Source: Mycobacterium sp. 1245111.1 (GTDB lineage: Bacteria; Actinomycetota; Actinomycetes; Mycobacteriales; Mycobacteriaceae). From it: a stretch of 64,000 nt of DNA. Position 1 is the stretch's first letter. Each line of letters opens with the position of its first letter. Made by a program: the position numbers and the translations under genes. The stretch lies in NCBI RefSeq assembly GCF_001673405.1, contig NZ_LZLV01000146.1, positions 86,114-150,113 on the forward strand, written 5' to 3'. Positions 1-8,377 of the stretch are shown in pieces. The notes beneath the pieces were generated by a model, which saw nothing but the letters and a program-made list of their open reading frames with translations, was not told the DNA's origin and did not search any database.

Positions 1-1
1 A

Positions 2-250
2 CCCGGCGTATACCGCCAGGCGTGGCGGACGGCGCGCGCCGTGCTGCCGGTTGCTGCCGTGTTCATCTTGTGGGACGAGCTCGCGATCGCCGTCCACATC
101 TGGCATTACAACCCGGCCTACGTCACCGGTGTGCGCATCCCGTTCCACATGCCGATCGAAGAGGTCGTGTTCTTCCTGGTGATTCCGTTGTGCGCCCTGC
201 TGACCTACAACGCCGTGAGCGCCATCCTGCGAATGGTCAACCGACGATGA
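2..250 (+). CDS. crtYc: Lycopene cyclase subunit CrtYc (5' truncated by window edge)
   Basis: C-terminal 82 residues of a small membrane protein, cut off by the window start; the open frame enters at base 2 with no start codon. It shows two hydrophobic segments and the PIEEVVFF motif, the Px(E/D)E signature of heterodimeric CrtYc/CrtYd lycopene cyclases, which cyclise lycopene ends to beta-ionone rings in the membrane. Its stop overlaps the next start as ATGA, and the next protein carries the partner signature PIEDFLF. I am confident of the family; which subunit name applies rests on gene order. Confidence 0.85.
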   Translation, partial: PGVYRQAWRTARAVLPVAAVFILWDELAIAVHIWHYNPAYVTGVRIPFHMPIEEVVFFLVIPLCALLTYNAVSAILRMVNRR

Positions 251-558
251 CGGGTCTCGGCTACACCGTGCCCGCCGTCGCGTCGGTGGGGGCCGTCCTC
301 GTGCTCGAGTCGATGGCTTTGCGCACCGGCCTTTTTCGACGGCCGGCGTACTGGCTGTCGATGGTGATCGTGATCGGGTTTCAGATCTTGACCGACGGCT
401 GGCTCACCAAGTTGAGCGCCCCGATCGTGATCTACGACGACCGGCAGACCAGCGGTATCCGGTTCCCTTTCGACATCCCGATCGAAGACTTCCTGTTCGG
501 CTTCGCCTTGGTCACCGCCGTACTGCTGCTGTGGGAGCGACAACGTGAACGTGAGTAA
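247..558 (+). CDS. crtYd: Lycopene cyclase subunit CrtYd
   Basis: 103-residue membrane protein with about three hydrophobic helices and the cyclase motif PIEDFLFGF near residues 77-85, the counterpart of PIEEVVFF in the preceding gene. The two subunits are expected to form the heterodimeric lycopene cyclase typical of actinobacteria. The ATG at 247 overlaps the crtYc stop by 4 bases, which implies translational coupling. The C-terminus ends in a basic tail and overlaps the downstream methyltransferase by 14 bases. Confidence 0.88.
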   Translation: MTGLGYTVPAVASVGAVLVLESMALRTGLFRRPAYWLSMVIVIGFQILTDGWLTKLSAPIVIYDDRQTSGIRFPFDIPIEDFLFGFALVTAVLLLWERQRERE

Positions 559-1270
559 CAACGGTCTGCCCCGTGCTGACGTGCCGGCCGCGTTCGACCT
601 CGGCGCCGCCGCATACGATCGACTAGTCGGCGCCAGCCCCGGATACCATGCGCACCTTCACCTTTCGGCGCAACGGCTGCGACTCCCCGATCAGGGCCGC
701 GGGTTGCGGTTACTCGACGCAGGGTGCGGCACCGGCGCCTCGACGGCCGCATTACTCCGCGTCGCCCCGCGCGCCGACATCGTCGCGATCGACGCGTCGA
801 AGGGCATGCTCGACGAAGCGAAGAACAAGTCGTGGCCACCATCCGTCCAATTTGTGCATACGCCCGTGGAGACTCTCGCCGAGAACGGGGTGGTCGGACC
901 GTTCGACGGAATCCTGGCCGCGTATCTGGTTCGCAACCTGGCCGATCCTGACACCCAACTACGCGCACTGCGCGACCTACTGGCCCCCGGTGCCACCCTG
1001 GCGGTGCACGACTACTCGGTTCGCGACTCCCGCCTCGCCGTCGCGGTGTGGAACGCGGTGTGCTGGGGCATCATCATCCCGCTCGGCTGGCGAAGAACCC
1101 GTGACACGACGCTGTACCGGCACCTGTGGCGCAGCGTGCTGACGTTCGACGGCGCAGCACAATTGCGGCGACGGATGCGTGACGCGGGCTTCGTCGCGGT
1201 GCACAGCGAGACCATGCCCGGGTGGGAGACCAACATCGCGCATACGTTCCTGGGGGACGCACCCTCGTGA
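545..1270 (+). CDS. crtT: SAM-dependent methyltransferase, CrtT type
   Basis: 241-residue class I methyltransferase with a GTG start inside the end of crtYd. Motif I is LLDAGCGTG near residues 56-64, followed by an acidic loop (VAIDAS) that binds SAM ribose and a post-motif region with LAAYLVRNLAD. Actinobacterial carotenoid operons of the crtY-crtT-crtU type carry such a methylase-like gene between cyclase and desaturase; its exact role is not settled. The placement supports CrtT, but the sequence alone would equally allow a UbiE-like quinone methylase. It overlaps the next start by 4 bases (GTGA). Confidence 0.7.
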   Translation: MNVSNNGLPRADVPAAFDLGAAAYDRLVGASPGYHAHLHLSAQRLRLPDQGRGLRLLDAGCGTGASTAALLRVAPRADIVAIDASKGMLDEAKNKSWPPSVQFVHTPVETLAENGVVGPFDGILAAYLVRNLADPDTQLRALRDLLAPGATLAVHDYSVRDSRLAVAVWNAVCWGIIIPLGWRRTRDTTLYRHLWRSVLTFDGAAQLRRRMRDAGFVAVHSETMPGWETNIAHTFLGDAPS

Positions 1271-2787
1271 CCGATCGACGCCGCTGCACGTTCCCCGCAC
1301 CGCAGGGCCTACCCAGCGCCATAGCGCTGTCTTCGCGACCACAGGCCGTCGTCGTCGGCGCCGGTATCGCAGGGCTTGCCGCCGCAACGGGTCTGGCCGA
1401 GCGTGGCATCGGCGTCGACGTCATCGAACGCGAGGAGTATCTCGGTGGGCGCGTGGGCGCCTGGACCGAGCAAGTCGACGGCGTCGAGCTCGCGATGAAC
1501 CGGGGCTTCCACGCTTTCTTCCGGCAGTACTACAACTTGCGGGCACTGCTGGGACGCATCGACCCGGGGTTGTCGATGCTGACCTCGGTCGACGACTACC
1601 CGCTGGTCGATGGCTCTGGCCGCAAGGACACCTTTCGGGGTCTCCCCCGCACCCCGCCCTGGAACGCGCTCGTATTCGCTTTACGCAGCCCTACTTTTCG
1701 GCTCACCGATCTGCTGAAGATCGACGCGCGCGCCGCGGCACCGCTGGCCGCGGTATCGCTGCCGAAGATCTTCGACCGCCTCGATCACGTCGACGCCGAG
1801 ACGTTCCTTAAGAGCATCAACTTTCCCGAGGCCGCTCGGCATCTGGCCTTCGAGGTCTTCTCTCGCAGCTTCTTCGCCAGCCCTGCGGAGCTGTCCGCCG
1901 CCGAGTTGGCCACGATGTTCCACATCTATTTCCTCGGCTCCAGCGAGGGTCTGATCTTCGACGTCGCCAACTCCAACTTCGACACCGCGCTGTGGGAGCC
2001 GCTGCGGCAGTATCTTCTTGGCCTGGGAGTCCGCTTTCACCAAGGCATTTCGGTCTCGAGCGTCAGCAACAGCGAGCGCCGGACTTTCCGCGTCCACACT
2101 GACACCGGCGACCGATTGGAGGCCGATGCCGTCGTGCTGGCCACCGACATCGCCGGACTGCAGCGGATCGTCGAGGCATCGCCAGGCCTCGGCGACGACC
2201 TGTGGCGGGTCCGTGTCAAGCGGCTGCGCACCGCGCCGCCGTTCGTCGTGCAACGGCTGTGGCTCGACAGCCCCGTCGCCTCAGGCCGGGCCGCCTTCCT
2301 GGGAACTTCCGGCCGCGAACCGGTCGACAACATCAGCGTGCTGGACCGCTACGAGCGTCAAGCTACCGACTGGGCTCGGCGCTCAGGTGGATCCGTGGTC
2401 GAATTGCATTCGTACGCAGTGCAATCCCCACAATCGAGCGATGCGATGATTCGTCAACTGCGCGCGCTCTACCCGGAGACCCGCAGCGCGCGAATCGTCC
2501 ACCAACGAACGCTGCGGCACCACGACTGCCCGCTCTTCGCGCCGGGAGCCTACGCGTACCGACCCGGTGTAGTGACCCCGCACCCGGGGTTGATGCTGGC
2601 CGGCGACGCAGTGCGCATCGACTTGCCGGTGGCACTGATGGAGCGGGCGGCCACTACCGGCTGGACGGCCGCCAACGAGATACTGCAGCGATGGGGGCTG
2701 GCCGGCCACGAATTGTCCACGGTTCCCACCCGCGGCCGCTCGGCACTGCGCTATCTCGCCGACCGAGACAGGCTTTCGCACCGATGA
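1267..2787 (+). CDS. crtU: FAD-dependent carotene desaturase/methylase, CrtU (isorenieratene synthase type)
   Basis: 506-residue flavoprotein. The FAD-binding Rossmann motif VVVGAGIAGLAAATGLAERG lies near residues 28-47, followed by GGRVGAW, the dinucleotide-binding continuation of phytoene desaturase relatives. The C-terminal motif GLMLAGDAVR...LPVALMERAATTG is typical of the CrtU branch, which turns beta-ionone rings into aromatic phi-rings (isorenieratene, also called leprotene in mycobacteria). The GTG at 1267 overlaps the methyltransferase stop and is preferred over an upstream in-frame start at 1222, which would lie deep inside crtT. It overlaps the Rieske gene by 4 bases. Family confident; the aromatic product is inferred from context. 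Confidence 0.82.
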   Translation: MTDRRRCTFPAPQGLPSAIALSSRPQAVVVGAGIAGLAAATGLAERGIGVDVIEREEYLGGRVGAWTEQVDGVELAMNRGFHAFFRQYYNLRALLGRIDPGLSMLTSVDDYPLVDGSGRKDTFRGLPRTPPWNALVFALRSPTFRLTDLLKIDARAAAPLAAVSLPKIFDRLDHVDAETFLKSINFPEAARHLAFEVFSRSFFASPAELSAAELATMFHIYFLGSSEGLIFDVANSNFDTALWEPLRQYLLGLGVRFHQGISVSSVSNSERRTFRVHTDTGDRLEADAVVLATDIAGLQRIVEASPGLGDDLWRVRVKRLRTAPPFVVQRLWLDSPVASGRAAFLGTSGREPVDNISVLDRYERQATDWARRSGGSVVELHSYAVQSPQSSDAMIRQLRALYPETRSARIVHQRTLRHHDCPLFAPGAYAYRPGVVTPHPGLMLAGDAVRIDLPVALMERAATTGWTAANEILQRWGLAGHELSTVPTRGRSALRYLADRDRLSHR

Positions 2788-3782
2788 AGATCCCCGATAC
2801 CGTACGCATCCGCTGGCCGAAAGACTGGCCGCTGCAACCGATCCCGCCGGGGAGTTGGGCGGGTCAGCATCCGACCTATCGTGACGCGTCGCCGGCGGTC
2901 ATTCAGGCCGCGCTGGACCGGTCGCAGCGCCGCCCGACAGGAAACTGGTACGTGTTCGCCGCAAGTCGGGATGTACGCACTCGGAAACCGTTGGGAATCA
3001 ACGTCGCCGGTGTCGAGTTGGTCGCGTGGCGCGATCAGCAATCCCGCCTGTGCGTGGGCCCCCGCGCGTGCCCGCACCTCGGGGCCGACCTGGCGACGGC
3101 CAAAGTCCACAACGGCGAGCTGATCTGCCGATGGCACGGGCTCTGCCTCGGCGGCGACACAGACGAATACCGTTGGAGGCTGCTGCCCAGCTGCGACGAC
3201 GGCGTGCTGGCGTGGGTCCGGCTCGACTCGGTCGGCGGCGAGGAACCGCTCGATCAGCCGGTGGTCCCGGTTCGGCCGAACGGCGGCACGCTGGACGCCG
3301 TCGCGACAATGGTCGGCACCTGCGAACCATCCGACATCATCGCCAACCGGCTCGATCCCTGGCATGGGGCCTGGTATCACCCGTACTCGTTCACACAACT
3401 CGAAGTGCTGAGCACCCCTACCGAAGAGGTGGACACTTTCCTCGTCGCGGTGACGTTCCGGATCGGCCGCGTCGGTGTACCGACGGTGGCTGAATTCAGC
3501 TGCCCGGAGGCGCGGACCATCGTGATGCGCATCGTGGACGGCGAGGGCGTGGGCAGCGTGGTCGAAACTCACGCCACCCCAGTCGGTTTGGGCCCTGACA
3601 AGCTACCCCGAACGGCGGTGATCGAGGCGACCGTCGCGCATTCCGAGCGGACCGGTTTCCGGCGGGCACTCTCCGCTGCCCCGTTGATCACACCGCTCAT
3701 GCGTGTTGCCGCCGCCCGGCTGTGGAAGGACGACCTCGCCTACGCCGAGCGTCGCTATCAGTTCCGGAGTGGTGGGGCGTGA
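2784..3782 (+). CDS. Rieske [2Fe-2S] protein in the carotenoid operon
   Basis: 332-residue protein with a Rieske centre near residues 96-118: CPHLG, then 16 residues, then CRWHG, giving the two Cys and two His ligands (C96, H98, C115, H118). The C-terminal two thirds does not show a recognisable ring-hydroxylase catalytic domain; I believe it matches the actinobacterial Rieske-plus-DUF5914 arrangement. The ATG at 2784 overlaps the crtU stop, so it is the last gene of the coupled crt operon. A Rieske protein is also part of the aromatic carotenoid pathway of cyanobacteria (CruH), so a role in ring desaturation or oxygenation is plausible but inferred. Confidence 0.8.
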   Translation: MKIPDTVRIRWPKDWPLQPIPPGSWAGQHPTYRDASPAVIQAALDRSQRRPTGNWYVFAASRDVRTRKPLGINVAGVELVAWRDQQSRLCVGPRACPHLGADLATAKVHNGELICRWHGLCLGGDTDEYRWRLLPSCDDGVLAWVRLDSVGGEEPLDQPVVPVRPNGGTLDAVATMVGTCEPSDIIANRLDPWHGAWYHPYSFTQLEVLSTPTEEVDTFLVAVTFRIGRVGVPTVAEFSCPEARTIVMRIVDGEGVGSVVETHATPVGLGPDKLPRTAVIEATVAHSERTGFRRALSAAPLITPLMRVAAARLWKDDLAYAERRYQFRSGGA

Positions 3783-4456
3783 TCGTTGGCTCTGCCTTCT
3801 CGACTCTGGGCATAGGCATACGCCCGCAGGTTCGCCAGCCAACGCGGGTACATCTCGACTCCGGGGGCCGTGTGTAACACCGGGTCGAAAGACACGTCGC
3901 GGCCCGGCGCCGGTTTCGTCAGTGTCACGCGGGCCAGCGGTTGAAATGGCGAGGTCGCCGTGGCCTGGTCCACGTCGATTGCGATCTCGCCTTGCTCAAG
4001 GGCGCTGCGGATGCTGTCCAGCTGCAGTCCTGAGCCGTCGATCTCCGTCGTGATGCGAGCCCGCAGCCACCAGTTGGTGTCGCGATAGCGCAGTGGGGCG
4101 AGGCTTGTCATCGAACTGCCGGACCACGACGTGACCGGACGAAGCCCAACCGACCGAACGATCGGACCCGGCACGGCCGAAGCCAACAGGACGTCCCAAT
4201 CCGAACCTGCCGACGAATCTCCACTCGAGAGAACGCGAAACGCCAAGCCAATGGCGTCGGGTAGCCCACCGGGCATCCCCGCTGCCTTCGACACCCGCGC
4301 CAGGATCGTCGCCGACGGCAGCGGCAAGCCGACGCCGGCCGTTGCCAGCCGCTCGATCACACCTTCCGCCACCACGCCGTTGGGGTGGAATACTCGTCGG
4401 CGCCGAAGCGCCGATCCCCACCGGAACGGCACACTGACGAGTTCCATCACGCTCAT
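3758..4456 (-). CDS. Conserved hypothetical protein, carotenoid-island neighbour
   Basis: 232-residue protein without signal peptide or clear transmembrane helix. Visible features are an N-terminal VPFRWGSALRRRRVFHPNGVVAEG segment split by basic residues, a central acidic SDWDVLLASA stretch, and a WW-rich strand (NWWLRARI) near residue 128. I recall similar mycobacterial proteins annotated without experimental support, some as phosphodiesterases, but I see no metal-binding motif. It converges on the Rieske gene with a 25-base tail overlap. It is probably transcribed with the upstream SDR, whose stop lies 23 bases before its start. Function unknown. Confidence 0.6.
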   Translation of the reverse strand: MSVMELVSVPFRWGSALRRRRVFHPNGVVAEGVIERLATAGVGLPLPSATILARVSKAAGMPGGLPDAIGLAFRVLSSGDSSAGSDWDVLLASAVPGPIVRSVGLRPVTSWSGSSMTSLAPLRYRDTNWWLRARITTEIDGSGLQLDSIRSALEQGEIAIDVDQATATSPFQPLARVTLTKPAPGRDVSFDPVLHTAPGVEMYPRWLANLRAYAYAQSREGRANDHAPPLRN

Positions 4457-4479
4457 GCGGGCCGCATTCCCGCTTGGGT

Positions 4480-5835
4480 CTAACCGGAAACTGTATGGCC
4501 GGCCCGTCGACCCGCTTTCGCCGTGATGTCACGGGCGATCCCGGCGACTATCGCTTCGCGTAGCGGCTTCGTCGCGACCCAAAACGCTTCGCCGGCAAGA
4601 CCGCGCGGCTGGAACACCAGCCGCTGCCGGTAGCGCGACCGACCGCCCCCGTCGTCGCCCTCAACCGACAGCTCGAGCCACAGTCGGCCCGGCAGCGGGA
4701 CATCCGCAAGCAGCCGCAGCCATCGGGGCCGATCGACATGCTCGACGCGCCACCGATCTCGCGCGCCTATCGACTCGAACACCTGCCACAGCGTCTCGGG
4801 GGTGGCGGCCACGCGACGCTCCGAGGTGTGCTCATGCAGCGGGCCGCCGGCCCAGTCCGGGTCGGTGGGAAGCGGACGAGACGGCGCGTCGTCGCGTCCC
4901 GGGCGTGACCAGCGCGTGCTCAGCGCGCTGTCGCCGGTCCGCTCCAGAGCCAATTCGACGGCGTCCTCGTAATGCGTCAAGCCATTCTCCGGGTCCGGTA
5001 TGTAGTCGGCGATGTCGTGTTCGGTGCACACCACGTCGTTCTCCAACGACTCCATTAACGATGAGGCCAGCGATCGTGGCAGCGGGGTGATCAGATTTAC
5101 CCAGTGCGACGAGAGCCACGGCGTCAGCACCGGCACCGGGATCGCAATACGCCGTCGCAGGCCGGCGATTGCGGCGTATTTCCGGATCATTTCGGTGTAC
5201 GTGAAGGTGTCCGGACCGCCGATGTCGAAGGCGCGACTGACGTCGGGCGGAAGTTCAGCCGCCTTGGTCAGGTAGTACAGAACGTCGCGGACTGCGATCG
5301 GCTGCACCTGAGTGCGCAGCCATTTCGGCGTCACCATGACCGGCAGACGCTCGGTGAGATACCGCAGCATCTCGAAGCTGGCCGACCCCGCTCCGATAAT
5401 GGCCGCCGCGCGAAGCTCTGCGGTCGGGACTCCGGAATCATGAAGCAGGCGGCCAACTTCGGCGCGCGATGCCAGATGGTCGGACAACTCCTGGTGCTCG
5501 GCGATGATGCCACCGACATAGACGATGCGCGTCAGACCCGCGTGGGCAGCGGCGTCCGCCACGATCGAGGCCCCGCGCGCGTCGACGTCGACGAAGTTCG
5601 CGCTCAGCATCGAGTGCACCAGATAGTAGAGAACCTGCTGTCCATCGAGGGCGTGCCGCACTTTTTCGGCATCCGTGACGTCGCCCTCGACGACCTCGAC
5701 ATCCTTACGCCAGGGCACGTCGTCAAGCTTCGCGGGCGTGCGGGCCATCACTCTCACGTCGTGACCGGCGACCAGCAGTTCCGAAACCAGGCGTACTCCG
5801 AGATAACCGGTGGCTCCTAACACTACGCACCGCAT
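4480..5835 (-). CDS. NAD(P)-dependent SDR with C-terminal DUF2867-like domain
   Basis: 451 residues. The N-terminus has the extended or atypical SDR nucleotide motif GATGYLGVRL (residues 8-17) and a YYLVHSM strand in place of a classical YxxxK site, as in NAD(P)-binding YbjT/NmrA-like proteins. From about residue 310 the protein changes to a SRPBCC/DUF2867-like half (HEHTSERRVAATPETLWQVFESIG) ending in a conserved YRQRLVFQPRGLAGEAFW segment. A GGGAG ribosome site precedes the ATG. It reads away from marR across a 405-base gap that carries a candidate operator, so it may belong to the pigment regulon. Substrate unknown. Confidence 0.78.
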   Translation of the reverse strand: MRCVVLGATGYLGVRLVSELLVAGHDVRVMARTPAKLDDVPWRKDVEVVEGDVTDAEKVRHALDGQQVLYYLVHSMLSANFVDVDARGASIVADAAAHAGLTRIVYVGGIIAEHQELSDHLASRAEVGRLLHDSGVPTAELRAAAIIGAGSASFEMLRYLTERLPVMVTPKWLRTQVQPIAVRDVLYYLTKAAELPPDVSRAFDIGGPDTFTYTEMIRKYAAIAGLRRRIAIPVPVLTPWLSSHWVNLITPLPRSLASSLMESLENDVVCTEHDIADYIPDPENGLTHYEDAVELALERTGDSALSTRWSRPGRDDAPSRPLPTDPDWAGGPLHEHTSERRVAATPETLWQVFESIGARDRWRVEHVDRPRWLRLLADVPLPGRLWLELSVEGDDGGGRSRYRQRLVFQPRGLAGEAFWVATKPLREAIVAGIARDITAKAGRRAGHTVSG

Positions 5836-6240
5836 CGCTCACTCCCTGCTTGCTCAGACGTTTGGTCGCGACGATCTCGGCCGCATGTTGCGTATACCCC
5901 AATTCGGACTCACATTTTCTTCATAATATTAATAGTTAATTAAGTTGTTGCATCTGCATTCCGCGGGCGGAGTCATCGGTGCATCGACGCGCGTACGGCG
6001 ATGCTGGCCGCAAAGCGTGGTCACCGGCGATGTATCGGCGTCCACTGGAAAGCAAAATCAAAGGCGACACATCTCGACGCAGATTCCGGATCTCCGACAC
6101 GGCGACAGAAACCACCACGACACCGGACGCGTCAACCCACCGCGAGTCGCTACGACATTGGGTAGGGTGCTGGCGTATCGTCGCTGGTCCGGCCGGTGTC
6201 GGATACGCTGGACCAACAATCGTTATAAGGATGTGGTCAG
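5836..6240. other. 405-base divergent intergenic region between SDR and marR
   Basis: No credible gene is seen. The part near 5911-5950 is strikingly AT-rich for this genome and contains TTAATAGTTAA plus an overlapping TTAATTAA. The rest has normal GC content. The marR-proximal end has an AAGG ribosome site about 10 bases before its GTG. Confidence 0.6.
5920..5948. promoter_or_regulatory. Candidate MarR-type operator upstream of the SDR gene
   Basis: The core A-TTAA-TAG-TTAA-T (5928-5940) is a 13-base dyad. The left flank TTCA at 5920-5923 sits at the same distance from the centre as in the site at 7841-7869; the right flank is degenerate here. The position is about 95 bases upstream of the SDR start and 300 bases upstream of marR. 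Assignment to the adjacent MarR protein is inference from proximity and from the repeat of the same motif. Confidence 0.5.
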
Positions 6241-6780
6241 GTGACAAGGCGGGCCACGAACAACTCACCAGACAGGCCACAGCTGGAAAAGCTGATGTCG
6301 GCGGACATGCGGGCGGTGACGGCCCAATCGGACCGGGTTGGCCGCTACTTTGCGCGCCAGCACGACGTGAGCGGTAACGACTTCCACGCATTGCTGCATG
6401 TCATGGTCGCCGAAACGGCGGGAGCACCACTGACGATGGCTCAGCTCCGGCAGCGAATGGACGTCTCGCCGGCGGCAATCACGTACCTGGTGGACCGGAT
6501 GATCGACGCGGGCCACATCAGGCGCGAATCGGATCCCGCGGACCGACGCAAAGCGCTGTTGCGCTATGAATCCAGCGGCATGGATGTGGCGCACGGATTC
6601 TTCGCCCCGCTCGGCGCGCACCTGCGCGCCGAGCTTGCCGAGCTACCCGACGCCGACCTCATGGCCGCGCACCGCGTTTTCACCGCGATGATCGCGGCGA
6701 TGTCCAGGTTCGAAGACGACCTCGCGGTGCAGCAGAAGACGGCGTCTAACGCTCGCGACACCCCCGCTAGACCGGCGTGA
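6241..6780 (+). CDS. MarR-family transcriptional regulator of the carotenoid island
   Basis: 179-residue winged-helix protein. The wing-helix core spans roughly residues 55-115 (LTMAQLRQRMDVSPAAITYLVDRMIDAG split, then HIRRESDPADRRK), with the classical DPADRR wing seen in MarR proteins. GTG start with AAGGA upstream. It converges on idi2 with a 14-base overlap. MarR-type CrtR repressors control carotenoid genes in related Corynebacterium, so a role as pigment or light-response regulator, perhaps sensing an isoprenoid, is a reasonable inference. Two shared palindromes in the island are candidate targets. Confidence 0.85.
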   Translation: MTRRATNNSPDRPQLEKLMSADMRAVTAQSDRVGRYFARQHDVSGNDFHALLHVMVAETAGAPLTMAQLRQRMDVSPAAITYLVDRMIDAGHIRRESDPADRRKALLRYESSGMDVAHGFFAPLGAHLRAELAELPDADLMAAHRVFTAMIAAMSRFEDDLAVQQKTASNARDTPARPA

Positions 6781-7810
6781 CGCCGACATGACGCAGAGCC
6801 AACAGATCCGCGGCACCGGCGCCGTGTAAGCAGATCCGCAGCTCCTCGATGAACAGTTGCAGCCAATCCACCACGGCCGCAGTCGATTCGATGGCCGCTG
6901 CCAGCAGCGGACGCGCGACGGCCACCACGTCCGCACCCAAGGCGAGTGCTTTCGCGGCGTCCATTCCGGTACGAATGCCACCGGAGGCGACCAGCGGGAC
7001 GGTGGGCAGCGCCTCGCGTACCTCAAGAATCGCCCGCGCCGTGGGTATGCCCCAGTCGGCCAGATCGGGGAACCTCACCTCGCCATACCGGACGAGCTGC
7101 TCCACCCGTGACCATGACGTTCCGCCGGCGCCGGCAACGTCGATCCCGGCCACCGGCAATTCCGCAGACCCCGCCGTCAACTCGGTGATCGCCGAGGTGC
7201 CGATGCCATGACCGACCTCCTTGAGCAGGACCGGATATTCCAACGCACCGGCAACCTGACGCAGTCGGTCGAGCGATCCAGAGAAGTCGCCGTCACCGTC
7301 ACGCTGGACGGCCTCCTGCAATGGATTGGTATGCACCGCAAGCGCATCCGCGCCGACGCGGTCGAGCGCGTTCGAAATATCCTCGATCGCAGCCACAGTC
7401 AATTGCGCGAGTCCGATATTGCCGAAGAGCAACACATCCGGTGCCACATCGCGAACGGTAAAGCTGGATGCGGCCTGCGCACCCAACGCGCTATCCAGCA
7501 TGATTCGTTGCGAGCCGAGCATCATGCCGATACCCAATTGCTGTGCGGCCGCGGCGAGATTCTTGTTGATCGTCCCCGACAGTTCGGCACCGCCTGTCAT
7601 TGCGCCGATCAGTATCGGGGCCTGCAGCGGTGCGCCCAAGAAGTGGGTGGACAGGTCGATGTGGTCGAGACTGGTCTGCGTCAGCGCGTTGTACGGAAGC
7701 CGATATCGCTCCAGCCCGGTCGTCAGACCGGTATACGTGACCCGCTCGTCAAGGCATACGTCTATGTGGCGTCGTTTGCGGAACGTCATCCCGTCGGAAT
7801 CGCTTGGCAC
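6767..7810 (-). CDS. fni: Type 2 isopentenyl-diphosphate delta-isomerase (FMN-dependent)
   Basis: 347 residues, the usual length for type 2 IDI. Recognisable motifs are RKRRHIDVCL at the N-terminus, PILIGAMTGG (FMN-binding TIM-barrel strand), GSQRIML, HTNPLQEAVQRDGD (substrate and Mg site), LKEVGHGI, GIDVAGAGGTSW and the C-terminal ASGGIRTGMDAAKALALGAD phosphate-binding loop. The enzyme interconverts IPP and DMAPP with FMN and NADPH and so feeds carotenoid synthesis. GTG start; an ATG seven codons in is an alternative. The candidate operator at 7841-7869 is centred 45 bases upstream of the start. Confidence 0.95.
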   Translation of the reverse strand: MPSDSDGMTFRKRRHIDVCLDERVTYTGLTTGLERYRLPYNALTQTSLDHIDLSTHFLGAPLQAPILIGAMTGGAELSGTINKNLAAAAQQLGIGMMLGSQRIMLDSALGAQAASSFTVRDVAPDVLLFGNIGLAQLTVAAIEDISNALDRVGADALAVHTNPLQEAVQRDGDGDFSGSLDRLRQVAGALEYPVLLKEVGHGIGTSAITELTAGSAELPVAGIDVAGAGGTSWSRVEQLVRYGEVRFPDLADWGIPTARAILEVREALPTVPLVASGGIRTGMDAAKALALGADVVAVARPLLAAAIESTAAVVDWLQLFIEELRICLHGAGAADLLALRHVGVTPV

Positions 7811-7840
7811 CGCGTCAGTTTATCGACACGGGCGTATTGC

Positions 7841-7869
7841 TTCAGTTGATTAATACTTAAGATACTGAA
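7841..7869. promoter_or_regulatory. 29-bp dyad between idi2 and tspO, candidate MarR operator
   Basis: Concentric dyad centred on 7855: outer arms TTCAGT (7841-7846) and ACTGAA (7864-7869), inner core TTAATACTTAA (7850-7860). The core differs by one base from the site at 5929-5939, and the outer TTCA has the same spacing there. It lies between two divergent genes, 45 bases from the idi2 start and 43 from the tspO start, an ideal place to control both. Confidence 0.65.
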
Positions 7870-7897
7870 ATACTTGTGGAAGTCGGAAGGATTCCAG

Positions 7898-8377
7898 ATG
7901 AACAAGCAGACGCTGACCGCAACGACTCTCGCAGTCGGCGCAACCGCAGGTATCGGCAGCGTGGCCAGCCAGCCGCGGATCACCCGGTGGTACTCGCGGC
8001 TGAAGAAACCAAGCTACGTGCCGCCGAACGGGGTGTTTCCGGTCGCGTGGACCACGCTCTACGGCGATATCGCAGTAACTTCCGCAATCGCCATCGACCG
8101 TCTACGGGCTGCCGGCCGTCACGACGAGGCCCGCAACTACACCGTGGCGCTGACCGCCAATCTGATCCTCAATGCCGGCTGGAGTTGGCTGTTCTTCAAA
8201 TACCGAAAGCTTGGCGCCGCAGCGGTCGGCGCGGCCGTATTGGCCACCAGCAGCGCCGATTTGGCCAGGCGGACGGCTGCTGCCGACCCGCGAGCAGGTG
8301 CCGCGTTGTTGCCGTATCCGCTGTGGTGCTCCTTCGCCACGTTGATGTCGGGGCACATTTGGGTACTTAATCGCTGA
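7898..8377 (+). CDS. tspO: TspO/MBR-family tryptophan-rich sensory membrane protein
   Basis: 159 residues with five predicted membrane helices, the TspO fold. Diagnostic motifs are WYSRLKKPSYVPPNGVFPVAWTTLY in two parts (KPSYVPP, FPVAW) near residues 33-52, LILNAGWSWLFFKYR near 86-100, and the final LWCSF...GHIWVLN. The ATG at 7898 has a GGAAGG ribosome site 8 bases upstream and is preferred over an in-frame ATG at 7874. In bacteria TspO binds porphyrins and helps regulate pigment and stress responses. It overlaps the photolyase start as TGATG, so the two are co-translated. This fits a light-induced regulon. Confidence 0.9.
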   Translation: MNKQTLTATTLAVGATAGIGSVASQPRITRWYSRLKKPSYVPPNGVFPVAWTTLYGDIAVTSAIAIDRLRAAGRHDEARNYTVALTANLILNAGWSWLFFKYRKLGAAAVGAAVLATSSADLARRTAAADPRAGAALLPYPLWCSFATLMSGHIWVLNR

